A program made the position numbers and the translations under genes. Positions 50,744 to 60,260 of a DNA stretch of 64,000 nt are shown here, in pieces. The number at the start of each line of letters is the position of its first letter. Positions within the stretch are counted from its first letter, which is position 1. Below the pieces are notes generated by a model that saw only the letters and a list, made by a program, of their open reading frames with translations, was not told the DNA's origin and made no database searches. Origin of the DNA: Hamadaea tsunoensis DSM 44101 (GTDB taxonomy: Bacteria > Actinomycetota > Actinomycetes > Mycobacteriales > Micromonosporaceae); assembly GCF_000428945.1 (NCBI RefSeq), contig NZ_AUAX01000002.1, positions 186,001-250,000 on the forward strand. The letters run 5' to 3'.

Positions 50744-53700
50744 TCAGTCCATGCCCAGGAAGCGCGAGTGGCCTTGGTTCCAGCCCGGCTTGACGCGCTG
50801 GACTGGAGCCGGTTCCGGGGCGGCCGCCGACGGCCGCGCCCAGGGGTCGTGGTCGGCCAGGAGGTCGGCGACGGTCAGCGGCTCGTTGCCGCGGCAGAAC
50901 GCGAGGTGGATCGGGCCCATGTGCGGGCGCATGATCGAGGAGAGCGGGACGGCGCCCCGGTGGTCGCCCGTCTCGTCGATGACCCACGGGTTGCCCTCGA
51001 GCTCCAGCTTGTCGTGCGGGTGCACCCAGTAGTCCGGCATGGTCTGGCCCGGCTGGTACTGGTACTTCTCGAGGACCGGCGCCCGGCCGGCCTCGATGTC
51101 GTTGCCCAGGGACGCCGGCAGCATCTTGCCGTGCTCGACGTAGAAGGTCGGTATGGTCCCTTCGGGAGCCACGGTCTGCTTGCCGGTCGGCGAGCCGTGC
51201 CCGCTGATGACCGTCTGCCCGTCCGGCCGGCCCGGCTGTCCCGGGTTCGCCTCGCGCAGCGGGCCGTCGGGATTGGTCCGCCCGCCCGAGGCGTTGCGGT
51301 TCGCGGGTGACTTGGGCGTGACCGGACCGGACGGGTAGTCGCCCTGCTCGTAGCCGCTGACGATCTTGCCCGCCATGTACATCGTGCTGGCGACGACCCC
51401 GCTGCCGGCGAGGACCGCGGTCGCGGCGGCGGCTTCACCGGCGGCCGCCGCGAGACCCGCGGTGGCGGCCATGCCGGCGGTCGCGCCGAACATCGCCGCG
51501 CCACCGGCGGCGTTGCCGGCCGCCGCGACCATGGCCGGGATCGCGGCCGGCATGACCGCCGCGACGGCGACCACCGCCACCACGGCCACCACGACCGCCG
51601 TGACCTTGAGGATCTTGCCCCAGTTCCACTTGGTGCCCGCGGGATCCGACAGGGTGATCGGGTTGTTGTTGCTATAGGTGTACGCGTTGAGCTGCTGCGG
51701 GTCGCTCGTGTCGAGTTCCGGGTCGACCGAGATGAACCGGCCGGTGCCCGGGTCGTACTCGCGGGCGCCCAGATGCGTGAGACCGGTGTTGTCGTTGGTG
51801 CCGCCGACGAACCCCTTGTCCATCGTGGACGGCCAGCTGCCGCCGGTCTGGCGTACCAGGCCGAAGGGGGTCTCCCGCCGGGTCGCGACGGCCTGCGTGA
51901 CGGCGTTGACCGCGATCGAGGCGGTGCCGTGCTGGTCACCGGACAGCCAGGTCAGGCCGGCCGACGAGCGTACGCCGATCTGCGTACCGGCGTGGTCGTA
52001 GTAGCGGGTGGCGGTGCGGTTCCCGCCGGCGAACCGCAGCTCCTGCCCGGGCAGGTACAGCGTCGTCCCCGCCGGATCGGTACGCACGAGCCGGCTTCCG
52101 TCGACGTCGTACAGGTAGCTCGTCGGGCCCGTGGGGTCGCTGACCTTCGCGAGATGCCCTTCGGCGTCCCACGTGAGGGTCTGCGAGCCCGCGCCGCCCG
52201 GCCGGGTGGTGGTGTTCCCGGCCGCGTCGTGGCCCCAGGCGGCGGTCGCCGTCCCGGCGCCGTCGGTGGTACGCGTCGCGTCGAGCCGGTGGCTCCCGGC
52301 GGCGACGCTGTAGGTCGTGGTCCGGTCCCCGGTCGCCGTCGCGTGCTCGACCAGCGTGGTCCGGTCGCCGGCCAGGTCGTAGCCGTAGGACTGCCAGTAC
52401 TTGGCCGGGCCGCCGAGACCGTTCGCCGCCGGGGCGGCCGTGCAGTCGCCGGTCGACGGGGTCCACGCGTCCGTCAGCCGCCGCAGGTGGTCGCTGCGGA
52501 AGCACTGGGTGTCGGCGGCTGCGACGTCGGAGACGGCGGCGACCTTGACGACGTTGCCCGCGTCGTCGTAGCTGTAGCGGATGTCGGCCACGCCGGTCGG
52601 CGAGGTCTGCTTCGCCGTCGAGATCTGGGCGAGCCGCCGGGTGTCGGTCTCGTAGGTCCGGGTGACCGACACGACGTTGCCGTTGTTGTTGCGCAGCGTG
52701 TACGCGCCGAGTTCGCCGAACGACGTGTACGCCGTCTGCTTGACCAGGTCGGTCTCGGCCGCCACCCCGTATCCGGAGCGGACGGTCGTGGCCTGGCCGA
52801 GGGCGTCGTAGCCGTACGTCAGCGTCTCCTGCTTGAGGTCGCCGACCGCCGGCAGCCGCTCGGTCAGCGGCGAGCCGTCCTGCCCGTAGGTGTAGGAGTA
52901 CGTGTAGGTGCCGTTCACCGTGCTGCCCGGAATCGTGTACCGGACGCTGGTCGGCTGGTAGTCCGCGGTGAACCCGAGCGTCTCGGTCACGTACGCGTCG
53001 GTGCCGTCGTACCGGGTCGACGACGTCACCTTGCCCAGGGCCACCGAGTCGTAGGTCCACCGGGCGCGTACCGGTCCGGTGGCCGAGCCGTCCCGGACGG
53101 TGGTCCGCCGGCCGAGCTGGTCGTAGGTGTACGCCAGGGTCACGTCGCGCGCGTCGGTGGACGTGACCTGCTGGCCGAACGCGTCGAAGGTGGACCGGCT
53201 GCGGCCCTTGTCCGGGTCGTCGACGGCCACGACGTCGTTGTGCAGGTCGTAGGTGTAGTCCCAGTGGTTCCCGGCCGGATCGGTCAGCCGGGTCAGCTTG
53301 TCCTTGCTGTTGTACGCGTACGTGGTCAGGTCGTAGCCGGCCCGGTCGGTCGAGCCCGCGGCCGTGCCCGGGTGGTACTGGCGCAGCTCCACCGTCCGGC
53401 CGTGCACGTCCATCACCTTCGAGGTGACGGTGTCCCCGGCCGGCGGTGTGGAGTCGATCCGGTCACCGCCGTACGCGGTCGTGGTCCGCCACCGCTCCGC
53501 CCCGCCGGGGCTGCCGCCCGGCGGCACGTTGACCTTGCGGATCGAGGTGATGATCCGGGCCGCCCCGTCGTACACGGACTCGCCCGCGACCGGGATGACG
53601 TCGGTCGACCGGATCAGGTCCGGGCCCGGCGGTTGCGTGGACAGGTACGGCTCGGTCACCCGGGTGGGCCGGCCGGCGGCGTCGTACCAGCTGTCGGTGA

Positions 53701-56700
53701 GTACCGCGTTCGGTCCCCCGGCGGCGTCGGCGGTCTGCGTCTGGCGTACGCGCAGCAGGCCGTCGTAGATCGACCGCGACACCACGTAACCGCCGGCCGC
53801 GTTCAGCCGGCTCGTCGTGAGGACCGTCGGCGCGTTGCCGCGTACCAGGTAGGCGTAGGTCATGTTCGGGGTCTGCGAGGCCGAGCGGTCCCGGCCGGGC
53901 AGCCATGCCGCGGTGGTGCGGCCGAGGCCGTCGTATGTCCACTCGGTCGTGCGCTGGTTCTCGTCGGTCCGCGTCAGCGTGCTCCCCCACGCCGGTTGCA
54001 GGGTCGCCCTGGTCGTCCAGCCGAGCGGCAGGGTCGTGCCGACCGCCGTCACCGGGCCGCCCGCCGCCGGGGTGTAGCTGGTGGTCGTCACGTTGCCGCG
54101 CACGTCGGTGCTGCTGACCACCCGGCCGTACGCGTCCGCGGTCTGGCGCGCGGTCAGGTAGTCCGGGTGCCCGGCGTTGTAGCCCTTCAGCGTCTCGGTC
54201 GTCGTGACGTCGCCCTTGACCGGCGCGGCCCCGTAGACCTGCCCGTCGTAGGACACCCGGTCGTCGGAGATCACGTCGGCGTCGGTCAGCCCGCCCGCGT
54301 CGGCCGCCGCGCAGGTCACCGCGAACGTCCGCGTACGCGCGGCCGTCGCGACGATCCACGCGGACAGGTTGCGGGTGTAGTCGGTCAGCGAGCACTTCTC
54401 GTCGCCGGTGACCGCGTCGTCGCCGTGGTCCTCGACCCGCACCGGCGCGCCGAACCCGTCGAACCCGGTGGTCTGGCTGGTGGTCCGGTCACCGCGCCCG
54501 CCGTCCAGCGCGGTACGCGTGTAGGTCGCCGCGACCCCGACGTGTCGCGAAGAGACGGTGCTGCCCGCGATCGTCCGGGTGGCCGTCGCGTCGGACTGCC
54601 AGGGGCTGTAGGACTCCCCCGACACCTCGGCCCCGCCGGGACCGTCGAACGTCACCTTCTCCCGGATCATCCCCGCGTACGCGTCCTCGTCGGTCACCGC
54701 CGCGGCGGCTCCGGCCGCGGGCAGCTGACCGCCCATGCCGCGGAAGTAGCGGTTCTCCGCCGACGTCTGCGCGCCCGGGTCGCCGACCGTCACGCGTACG
54801 GTCGCGTAGCCGCGCCAGTCCGACCAGGTCCGGTCGTCCGGGGTGATCAGCCCGTCGTCGTCGGTGTAGTGCCACGCCGGATCGCCGACGTAGTCGTAAG
54901 CGGTGACCTTGCGCGGCGAACCGCCGCCGGTCAGGTCCGATTCGGTGATCGTCGTCGCCACGTACTTGTGGAAGAAGTCCAGGATCGGGCTCGTCTTGCC
55001 GTCCGGCGTCCACTTCACCGGATAGCAGCGCAGGTGGTTGGCGGCCAGGTTGTTCGGGTCCGGCATGCGGCTGCCGACCACGCAGTCGCGGTCGGAGTAG
55101 GTCACCTCGATCCGGCCGCCGTATTCGGAGTCGATGTCCTTGATGCGCCACCAGTTCATCGCCGCGTAGCCGTCGGTGGTCGTGTCGACGCGGTTGTTGA
55201 GCTGCGTACCGGTGAGGACGACGTCCGGCATCGGGGTGGTGACGCCGCCGCCGAGGCCGACGTGGGAGATCCGGTCGAGCCACAAGCCCGCGCGGGTGCC
55301 GTCGCCGGGATTCGGGAACGACTGGGTCAGCGTCCACGCCTCGACGTCGGCGCCGCCGGTCCGCGTGGTGACCTTCGTCAGCCGCCGCGTCGTCCAGAAC
55401 GTGGGCGCGCCGTTGCGGCACGGGCTCGCGGTGCACTCCTGGTCCCACGGGACGTCCGGCCAGTGCGTACCGTCGTGGGTGGCGCAGTCGGCCAGGCACC
55501 GGTCCGACGTGTCGAACAGCACCTGCATCGGCGCGGTCTCGGTCCGGTCGGTACGCGTCCCGTAGTCGATCCGGTTCAGGTACGCCGCCCGGTCGTACCC
55601 GGCGAGGTCGGTCTCCTTCAGGTTCCGCGCGTACTTGTTGGTCTCCTTGGTGTACGCGTACCGCATCGTGTTGCCGTGGGTGTCCACGACGTGGTCGAGG
55701 TTCCAGCGCCACGCCTGGGCGCAGAACGAGTCGGCGAACGCGGTCGCGTGGCACGGCTCGCCGGCCTGGTTGCCCGCGACCGGCACAGCCAGCGCCGACT
55801 GGGTCTGGTCGCCGAACCAGTACTGCGTCCCGTCCGGAGTGGTGGCCACCCAGTACTCGCCGTTGCGGGCGCCGTTGGCCGCGCCGGTCCGGCGCTCGAC
55901 CCGGGTGCCGTCGTCGGAGCGCAGGTGCCAGACCCCCGAGCCGTCGACGAGGAGCTCGCCGGCGTGCCCGGACAGCGACAGGGTCGCGTTGTCGGTCGCC
56001 CAGCACAGGTCGCCGGTCTTGGTGGAGTTGTTGCCGCCGGTCATGTCCTCGGCGCAGCCGCGGTACTTGCGCTCGATGTACCCGGCGTCCAGGTCGAAGC
56101 CCTCGCCGACCCAGCCGGGCTGGTTGTTGCCGGCCGCCATCCGGCCGTCCACACTGGACGAGGAGTAGCTCAGCGCCAGTGCCGGCGACGGGCCGCCCAG
56201 TCCGGGCGGCGTACGCATCGGGTAGGACCACGTGAACGCGCCGGAGTTGTCGCCCGCGCCCCAGGTCGCCGAGGCCGACAGCGGCGTGGCGGCGTAGCTG
56301 CCCGCGTTGCCCGACGCGCCGGCCGACAGACCCAGCAGCGTACCCGTCGCGGGGTTCGCGGCGACCAGGGTGGCGACCGTCCGCGCGGCGGGGTCGGCCT
56401 GGGTCGGGACCGGCCGGCCCGCGCACTGCGGCAGGTCCGGCGTGCTCAGCGCGCAGTCCGGCAGCACCGTGAACCGCAGGCGCTGCGCCCAGTCGGCGCC
56501 GAACGCGCCGGCGAACGACGAGTAGTCCACGGCCACCGTGGCGGCGGCCGTCACCCCCGACACCTTCAGCAGCACCGCGTCGGCTCCGGCCCTGCGGGCG
56601 GTGGCGTGGTCGTACACCTGCACCCGCAGCTTCCCGGCCTGGCCCCGGCCGCCGGTACGCACCCACACCGGCGACGTCCCGGCGCGGACGGGCTGCGTCT

Positions 56701-57037
56701 CGACGCCGTCGACCGGGCGGGCGCCCAGCCGGTGGTCCTCGGCGGACAGCCGGGCCGGGGCGGGGGCGACCTCGGCGGTGGTCGCCGCGGGCCACACCGG
56801 CGGGCGCGCCACCGCGTCGCGGACCAGCGTCTTGCGGGCCGCGGTCACCCGGGCCGCCGGCGCCGGTACGCGTACGCCGCGCACCGGATGCTCCTGCTGG
56901 GCCTGGGCGCGCAACGGTGCCGCGGTGGCCGGCGGGGCGACCAGCAGGCCCGCGACCACGGCGGCGCACACCGCCCCGACCAGCGAACGGGAGCGCGGAC
57001 GGCGCCCGGGTCGGCGTCGGGATAGGACGGCAGCCAT
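50744..57037 (-). CDS. RHS/YD-repeat polymorphic protein with Stv-like C-terminal domain
   Basis: The 2097-residue protein has a signal peptide (about 15-45), an N-terminal domain typical of secreted RHS proteins (GNAGSYAATPLSAS, WSYPMRTPPGLGG, SYSSSSVDGRMA), long YD repeats (e.g. WTYDGLGRTTAA, AYTYDQLGRRTT) and the RHS core end (LGAREYDPGTGRFISVDP, YTYSNNNPITLSDPAG, about 1750-1800). A hydrophobic stretch (about 1803-1890) and a variable C-terminal domain (about 1940-2060: ISGHGSPTG, VAPEGTIPTFYVEHG, GQTMPDYWVHPHD, RPHMGPIHLAFCRG) follow. The last resembles the Stv putative adhesin/toxin domain of polymorphic proteins. No immunity-like gene follows. ATG 57037 has GGAGG upstream, though spaced about 13 bp. 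Confidence 0.9.
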   Translation of the reverse strand: MAAVLSRRRPGRRPRSRSLVGAVCAAVVAGLLVAPPATAAPLRAQAQQEHPVRGVRVPAPAARVTAARKTLVRDAVARPPVWPAATTAEVAPAPARLSAEDHRLGARPVDGVETQPVRAGTSPVWVRTGGRGQAGKLRVQVYDHATARRAGADAVLLKVSGVTAAATVAVDYSSFAGAFGADWAQRLRFTVLPDCALSTPDLPQCAGRPVPTQADPAARTVATLVAANPATGTLLGLSAGASGNAGSYAATPLSASATWGAGDNSGAFTWSYPMRTPPGLGGPSPALALSYSSSSVDGRMAAGNNQPGWVGEGFDLDAGYIERKYRGCAEDMTGGNNSTKTGDLCWATDNATLSLSGHAGELLVDGSGVWHLRSDDGTRVERRTGAANGARNGEYWVATTPDGTQYWFGDQTQSALAVPVAGNQAGEPCHATAFADSFCAQAWRWNLDHVVDTHGNTMRYAYTKETNKYARNLKETDLAGYDRAAYLNRIDYGTRTDRTETAPMQVLFDTSDRCLADCATHDGTHWPDVPWDQECTASPCRNGAPTFWTTRRLTKVTTRTGGADVEAWTLTQSFPNPGDGTRAGLWLDRISHVGLGGGVTTPMPDVVLTGTQLNNRVDTTTDGYAAMNWWRIKDIDSEYGGRIEVTYSDRDCVVGSRMPDPNNLAANHLRCYPVKWTPDGKTSPILDFFHKYVATTITESDLTGGGSPRKVTAYDYVGDPAWHYTDDDGLITPDDRTWSDWRGYATVRVTVGDPGAQTSAENRYFRGMGGQLPAAGAAAAVTDEDAYAGMIREKVTFDGPGGAEVSGESYSPWQSDATATRTIAGSTVSSRHVGVAATYTRTALDGGRGDRTTSQTTGFDGFGAPVRVEDHGDDAVTGDEKCSLTDYTRNLSAWIVATAARTRTFAVTCAAADAGGLTDADVISDDRVSYDGQVYGAAPVKGDVTTTETLKGYNAGHPDYLTARQTADAYGRVVSSTDVRGNVTTTSYTPAAGGPVTAVGTTLPLGWTTRATLQPAWGSTLTRTDENQRTTEWTYDGLGRTTAAWLPGRDRSASQTPNMTYAYLVRGNAPTVLTTSRLNAAGGYVVSRSIYDGLLRVRQTQTADAAGGPNAVLTDSWYDAAGRPTRVTEPYLSTQPPGPDLIRSTDVIPVAGESVYDGAARIITSIRKVNVPPGGSPGGAERWRTTTAYGGDRIDSTPPAGDTVTSKVMDVHGRTVELRQYHPGTAAGSTDRAGYDLTTYAYNSKDKLTRLTDPAGNHWDYTYDLHNDVVAVDDPDKGRSRSTFDAFGQQVTSTDARDVTLAYTYDQLGRRTTVRDGSATGPVRARWTYDSVALGKVTSSTRYDGTDAYVTETLGFTADYQPTSVRYTIPGSTVNGTYTYSYTYGQDGSPLTERLPAVGDLKQETLTYGYDALGQATTVRSGYGVAAETDLVKQTAYTSFGELGAYTLRNNNGNVVSVTRTYETDTRRLAQISTAKQTSPTGVADIRYSYDDAGNVVKVAAVSDVAAADTQCFRSDHLRRLTDAWTPSTGDCTAAPAANGLGGPAKYWQSYGYDLAGDRTTLVEHATATGDRTTTYSVAAGSHRLDATRTTDGAGTATAAWGHDAAGNTTTRPGGAGSQTLTWDAEGHLAKVSDPTGPTSYLYDVDGSRLVRTDPAGTTLYLPGQELRFAGGNRTATRYYDHAGTQIGVRSSAGLTWLSGDQHGTASIAVNAVTQAVATRRETPFGLVRQTGGSWPSTMDKGFVGGTNDNTGLTHLGAREYDPGTGRFISVDPELDTSDPQQLNAYTYSNNNPITLSDPAGTKWNWGKILKVTAVVVAVVAVVAVAAVMPAAIPAMVAAAGNAAGGAAMFGATAGMAATAGLAAAAGEAAAATAVLAGSGVVASTMYMAGKIVSGYEQGDYPSGPVTPKSPANRNASGGRTNPDGPLREANPGQPGRPDGQTVISGHGSPTGKQTVAPEGTIPTFYVEHGKMLPASLGNDIEAGRAPVLEKYQYQPGQTMPDYWVHPHDKLELEGNPWVIDETGDHRGAVPLSSIMRPHMGPIHLAFCRGNEPLTVADLLADHDPWARPSAAAPEPAPVQRVKPGWNQGHSRFLGMD

Positions 57038-57200
57038 GACGGACGGGACCTCCGGGACGTGAGGGGACGGTGCGGGCCGGACGCTACGAACACCCGCTGG
57101 ACGCCCACTGGAATCCCGCTGTACGCAAGAGCGGCGTGAGCCAGGCAACAGATCCGCCGCCGTCGAACACGCGTCCCAACCGGATCGGTCACCATGTGTC

Positions 57201-60155
57201 ATGCGCGTGCGTCTGCTGGGACCGGTCACCGTCGACGACGCGGGCACCGCACTGCCGCTCGGATCGAGCATGCAGCGCACGGTGCTGGCACTGCTGGCCC
57301 TGGAGACCGGGCGGGTCGTTCCGGTCGACCGGCTGATCACCGTCCTCTGGGGTGAGACGCCGCCCAAGGACCCGCACGGGCTGGTACAGACCTACATCTC
57401 CCGGCTGCGCGGCGTGCTCAAGCCCATCGGGGCGGGCATCGAACGGCGCGCCCACGGCTACCTGCTCGACCTTCCCGCTCAGGACGTGGACCTGCACGTG
57501 TTCCGCGGGGTCCTCGCCGACGCCGCCACGACCTCCGACGCCGGGCCGCTGCGCGAGGCGCTGGCCCTCTGGCACGGCGAACCGCTCGCCGACCTGCCCG
57601 CGAGCGAGCAGCTCGACCGGCTGCGCGCCGGCCTGCGCGAGGAGCGGCTCACGGCCTGGGAGGAGTGCCTGGACCGGGAGCTGCGCGGCGGGCGGCACAA
57701 GGAGATCGCCGCGGACCTGCTGCGCCTGCACGAGGAGCAGCCGCTACGGGAACGCGTCCTGTCGCTGCTGCTGGTCGCGCTCTACCGCGACGGCCGCCGA
57801 GCCGAAGCCCTGCAACGCTACGCCGCCGCCCGCGAGCGGCTGGCCGACGACCTCGGCATCGACCCGACCCCCGAGCTGGTGGAACTGCACGCCCGGATCC
57901 TGCGCGACGAGCTGGATCCGCCCGCGCCGGCGACGCCCGTGATCACGTCCGTGCCCCGGTCGCTGCCTTACGACGTGCGCGACTTCACCGGCCGCGAAGC
58001 CGACCTCGACCGCCTCCGCGCGGCCGCCGACGCCACCGGCAGCGTCGCGATCTGCACGGTCGACGGCATGGGCGGCATCGGCAAGACCACGCTCGCCGTC
58101 CACCTCGCCCACCAGCTCGCCGACCGCTACCCCGACGGCCAGCTCTTCGTCGACCTGCGCGGCTTCACCCCCGGCTGCGGGCCCGCCGAACCCGCCGAAG
58201 CGCTGTCGATCCTGCTGCGCGCGATGGGCGTCGTCGACGGCCGCATCCCCGCGGGCCTCACCGAGCGGGCCGCCCTGTGGCGCCACACCGTCGCCGGCAA
58301 GCGCATCCTGCTCCTCCTCGACAACGTCGCCCGCGCCGACCAGGCCCGCCCGCTCATCCCCGGCACGCCCGGCTCGCTCGTCCTGGTCACCTCCCGGCGC
58401 CGGCTCACCCTCGACGGCGCCGCCGGCGTCTCCCTGGGCAGCCTCGACCACGCCGGCGCCCGCGCCCTGTTCACCGGGATCGCCGGCGGCCGGGTCACCG
58501 CCGAACCCGACGCCCTCGACGAGGTCCTCGTCCTGTGCGACTACCTCCCGCTGGCGATCCGCATCGCCGCCGCGCGCCTGGCCCACCGCACCCAATGGTC
58601 GGTCGCCCACCTCGCCGCCCGCCTGCGTACCGAACGCGGCCGCCTCGCCGAGCTGCGTACCGCCGACCACGACGTCCGCGCCACCCTCCAACTGTCCTAT
58701 CTGGACCTCACCGCCGACCAGCAGCGCCTCCTGCGGCTCCTCGGCGCCCATGAAGGGCAGGACTTCACCGCGTACGCCGTGGCGGCCATGACGGGCACCG
58801 ATCCGCTGGACGCCGAGCGGCTGCTCGACGAGCTCTTCGACGCCCACCTGCTCATCCAGCACGCCGCCGGCCGCTACCGCTTCCACGACCTGATGCAGGC
58901 CTTCGCCCGGGAACTCGCCCCGGAGACCGAGCGCCGCGCGGCCCGGCGGGAACTGGCCGGCTACTACCGGCAGGCGGCGTCGGCGGCGATGAACCTGTAC
59001 GCGCCCGCCGAACGTCCCTTCCGCCCCGACTTCACGGCCGGTCCGCACCACGTGCCGCCGATGGCCGACGCCACCGAGGCCCTGCACTGGCTGGACGCCG
59101 AGCGGGCCAACCTCGTCGCCGTCGCCCACGACGCCCCCGGCGACTTCTCCCGGCTGCTGTTCCGCTACATCGACGCCCGCTCGCTGCACGACGCCGGGCA
59201 CACCGTCCACAGCCTCGCGCTGACCGACCCGGACCCGACGGTCCAGGCGCACGCGCACAACGGCCTCGGCAACCTCTGCCTGCGCCGGGGCGACTACGCG
59301 GGCGCGCAGGATCACCTCACCCGCTGCATCGACCTGCTCCGCACCACCGGCGACCGGCACAATGAGTCGCGCGTGCTGCTCAATCTCGGCATCGTCGTCG
59401 CCCGCCTCGGCCACCGCGAACTCGCGATCGAGTACTACCGGCAGAGCCACCGCATCGCCGTCGAATTCGGCGACGTGCTCAGCGAAGCCCGGTCCCTCAT
59501 CAACATCGGCAACGCGTACCGCCAGCTCGGCCGCTACGACGAGGCGGCCGCCGCCCAGCTGCAGGCGTTGAGGAAGGCCCGCCAGGCCGGCGCGTACGCC
59601 AACGTCGGCTTCTCGCTGTTCAACCTCGGCCTGATCAGCCTCGACCAGGAACGCCCCGACTCCGCGATCACCTACCTCGACGAGGCGCTGACGGTGCTCC
59701 GGGAGGTCGGCGACCGTTCCGGCGAGGCCGGCGTCATCGACAGCATCGGCAGGGCGCTCAGCCTCCAGGGCCGCCACGACGAAGCCCTCGCCCATCACCG
59801 GCGCGCCCTCGACCTCGCCCGCGAGACCGGCAACCGGCACGACCAGCAGCACATCCTCAACTCGCTCGGCGAGACCTCGACCGTTCACGGGCATTTCGCC
59901 ACGGCCCTCGACCACCACGCCGAAGCGCTCGACCTCGCCACCACGATCAACGCTCCGGACGGGCAGGCACGCGCGTACGAAGGGCAGGGCCGGGCGCTGC
60001 TCGCGCTGGGCTGCCGGGAGGAGGCCCGCCAGCGGCTCGAACAGGCGCTCACGCTCTACAAGAGCCTCGGCTTCGGCCGGCGGGAGCAGGTGGAGCAGCT
60101 CATCAAATCCGCGTCAGACGACCTCAGCCCACCTGAACCAGCTCAACGGCCTTGA
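57201..60155 (+). CDS. SARP-type (BTAD) NB-ARC TPR transcriptional regulator
   Basis: The 984-residue product has a winged-helix DNA-binding domain (about 1-90; LLGPVTVDDAGTALPLG), a BTAD domain (about 95-245), an NB-ARC NTPase with P-loop GMGGIGKTTL (about 288-297) and Walker B-like ILLLLDNVA, and a TPR region (ARSLINIGNAYRQLGR, VGFSLFNLGLISLD). This is an AfsR-like SARP regulator. ATG 57201 has no clear Shine-Dalgarno; leaderless translation is possible. It is divergent from the RHS gene across 163 bp, so the RHS-LamG unit is a reasonable target. Its final TGA lies within the start of the 60.2-kb palindromic element. Confidence 0.9.
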   Translation: MRVRLLGPVTVDDAGTALPLGSSMQRTVLALLALETGRVVPVDRLITVLWGETPPKDPHGLVQTYISRLRGVLKPIGAGIERRAHGYLLDLPAQDVDLHVFRGVLADAATTSDAGPLREALALWHGEPLADLPASEQLDRLRAGLREERLTAWEECLDRELRGGRHKEIAADLLRLHEEQPLRERVLSLLLVALYRDGRRAEALQRYAAARERLADDLGIDPTPELVELHARILRDELDPPAPATPVITSVPRSLPYDVRDFTGREADLDRLRAAADATGSVAICTVDGMGGIGKTTLAVHLAHQLADRYPDGQLFVDLRGFTPGCGPAEPAEALSILLRAMGVVDGRIPAGLTERAALWRHTVAGKRILLLLDNVARADQARPLIPGTPGSLVLVTSRRRLTLDGAAGVSLGSLDHAGARALFTGIAGGRVTAEPDALDEVLVLCDYLPLAIRIAAARLAHRTQWSVAHLAARLRTERGRLAELRTADHDVRATLQLSYLDLTADQQRLLRLLGAHEGQDFTAYAVAAMTGTDPLDAERLLDELFDAHLLIQHAAGRYRFHDLMQAFARELAPETERRAARRELAGYYRQAASAAMNLYAPAERPFRPDFTAGPHHVPPMADATEALHWLDAERANLVAVAHDAPGDFSRLLFRYIDARSLHDAGHTVHSLALTDPDPTVQAHAHNGLGNLCLRRGDYAGAQDHLTRCIDLLRTTGDRHNESRVLLNLGIVVARLGHRELAIEYYRQSHRIAVEFGDVLSEARSLINIGNAYRQLGRYDEAAAAQLQALRKARQAGAYANVGFSLFNLGLISLDQERPDSAITYLDEALTVLREVGDRSGEAGVIDSIGRALSLQGRHDEALAHHRRALDLARETGNRHDQQHILNSLGETSTVHGHFATALDHHAEALDLATTINAPDGQARAYEGQGRALLALGCREEARQRLEQALTLYKSLGFGRREQVEQLIKSASDDLSPPEPAQRP

Positions 60156-60257
60156 TCATGTAATGCGTATCTGTCGAAATCCGGCCGTCGCCAACATATA
60201 TGCGCAACTTGATCAAAGCCCGGCGATCAACTTCGACATATACGCGCGACACGATCA
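60153..60257. repeat. Third 42-bp-spaced TGATC palindromic element
   Basis: A forward 26-bp copy (60153-60178, starting TGATCATGTAATGCGTAT) is matched inversely by 60232-60257 (21 of 26 positions). A second inverted copy at 60195-60215 lies exactly 42 bp before the third in direct repeat (CATATAyGCGCrAC then GATCA). Forward start to inner inverted end is 63 bp, as at 11.7 kb. The element covers the gap between two convergent genes and overlaps the stop codon of the SARP gene. Confidence 0.8.
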
Positions 60258-60260
60258 TGG

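Noticed and set aside
50744-57037. Long plus-strand frames opposite the RHS gene
   Set aside because: They are antisense shadows rich in Arg, Gly, Val and Ala, without any domain.
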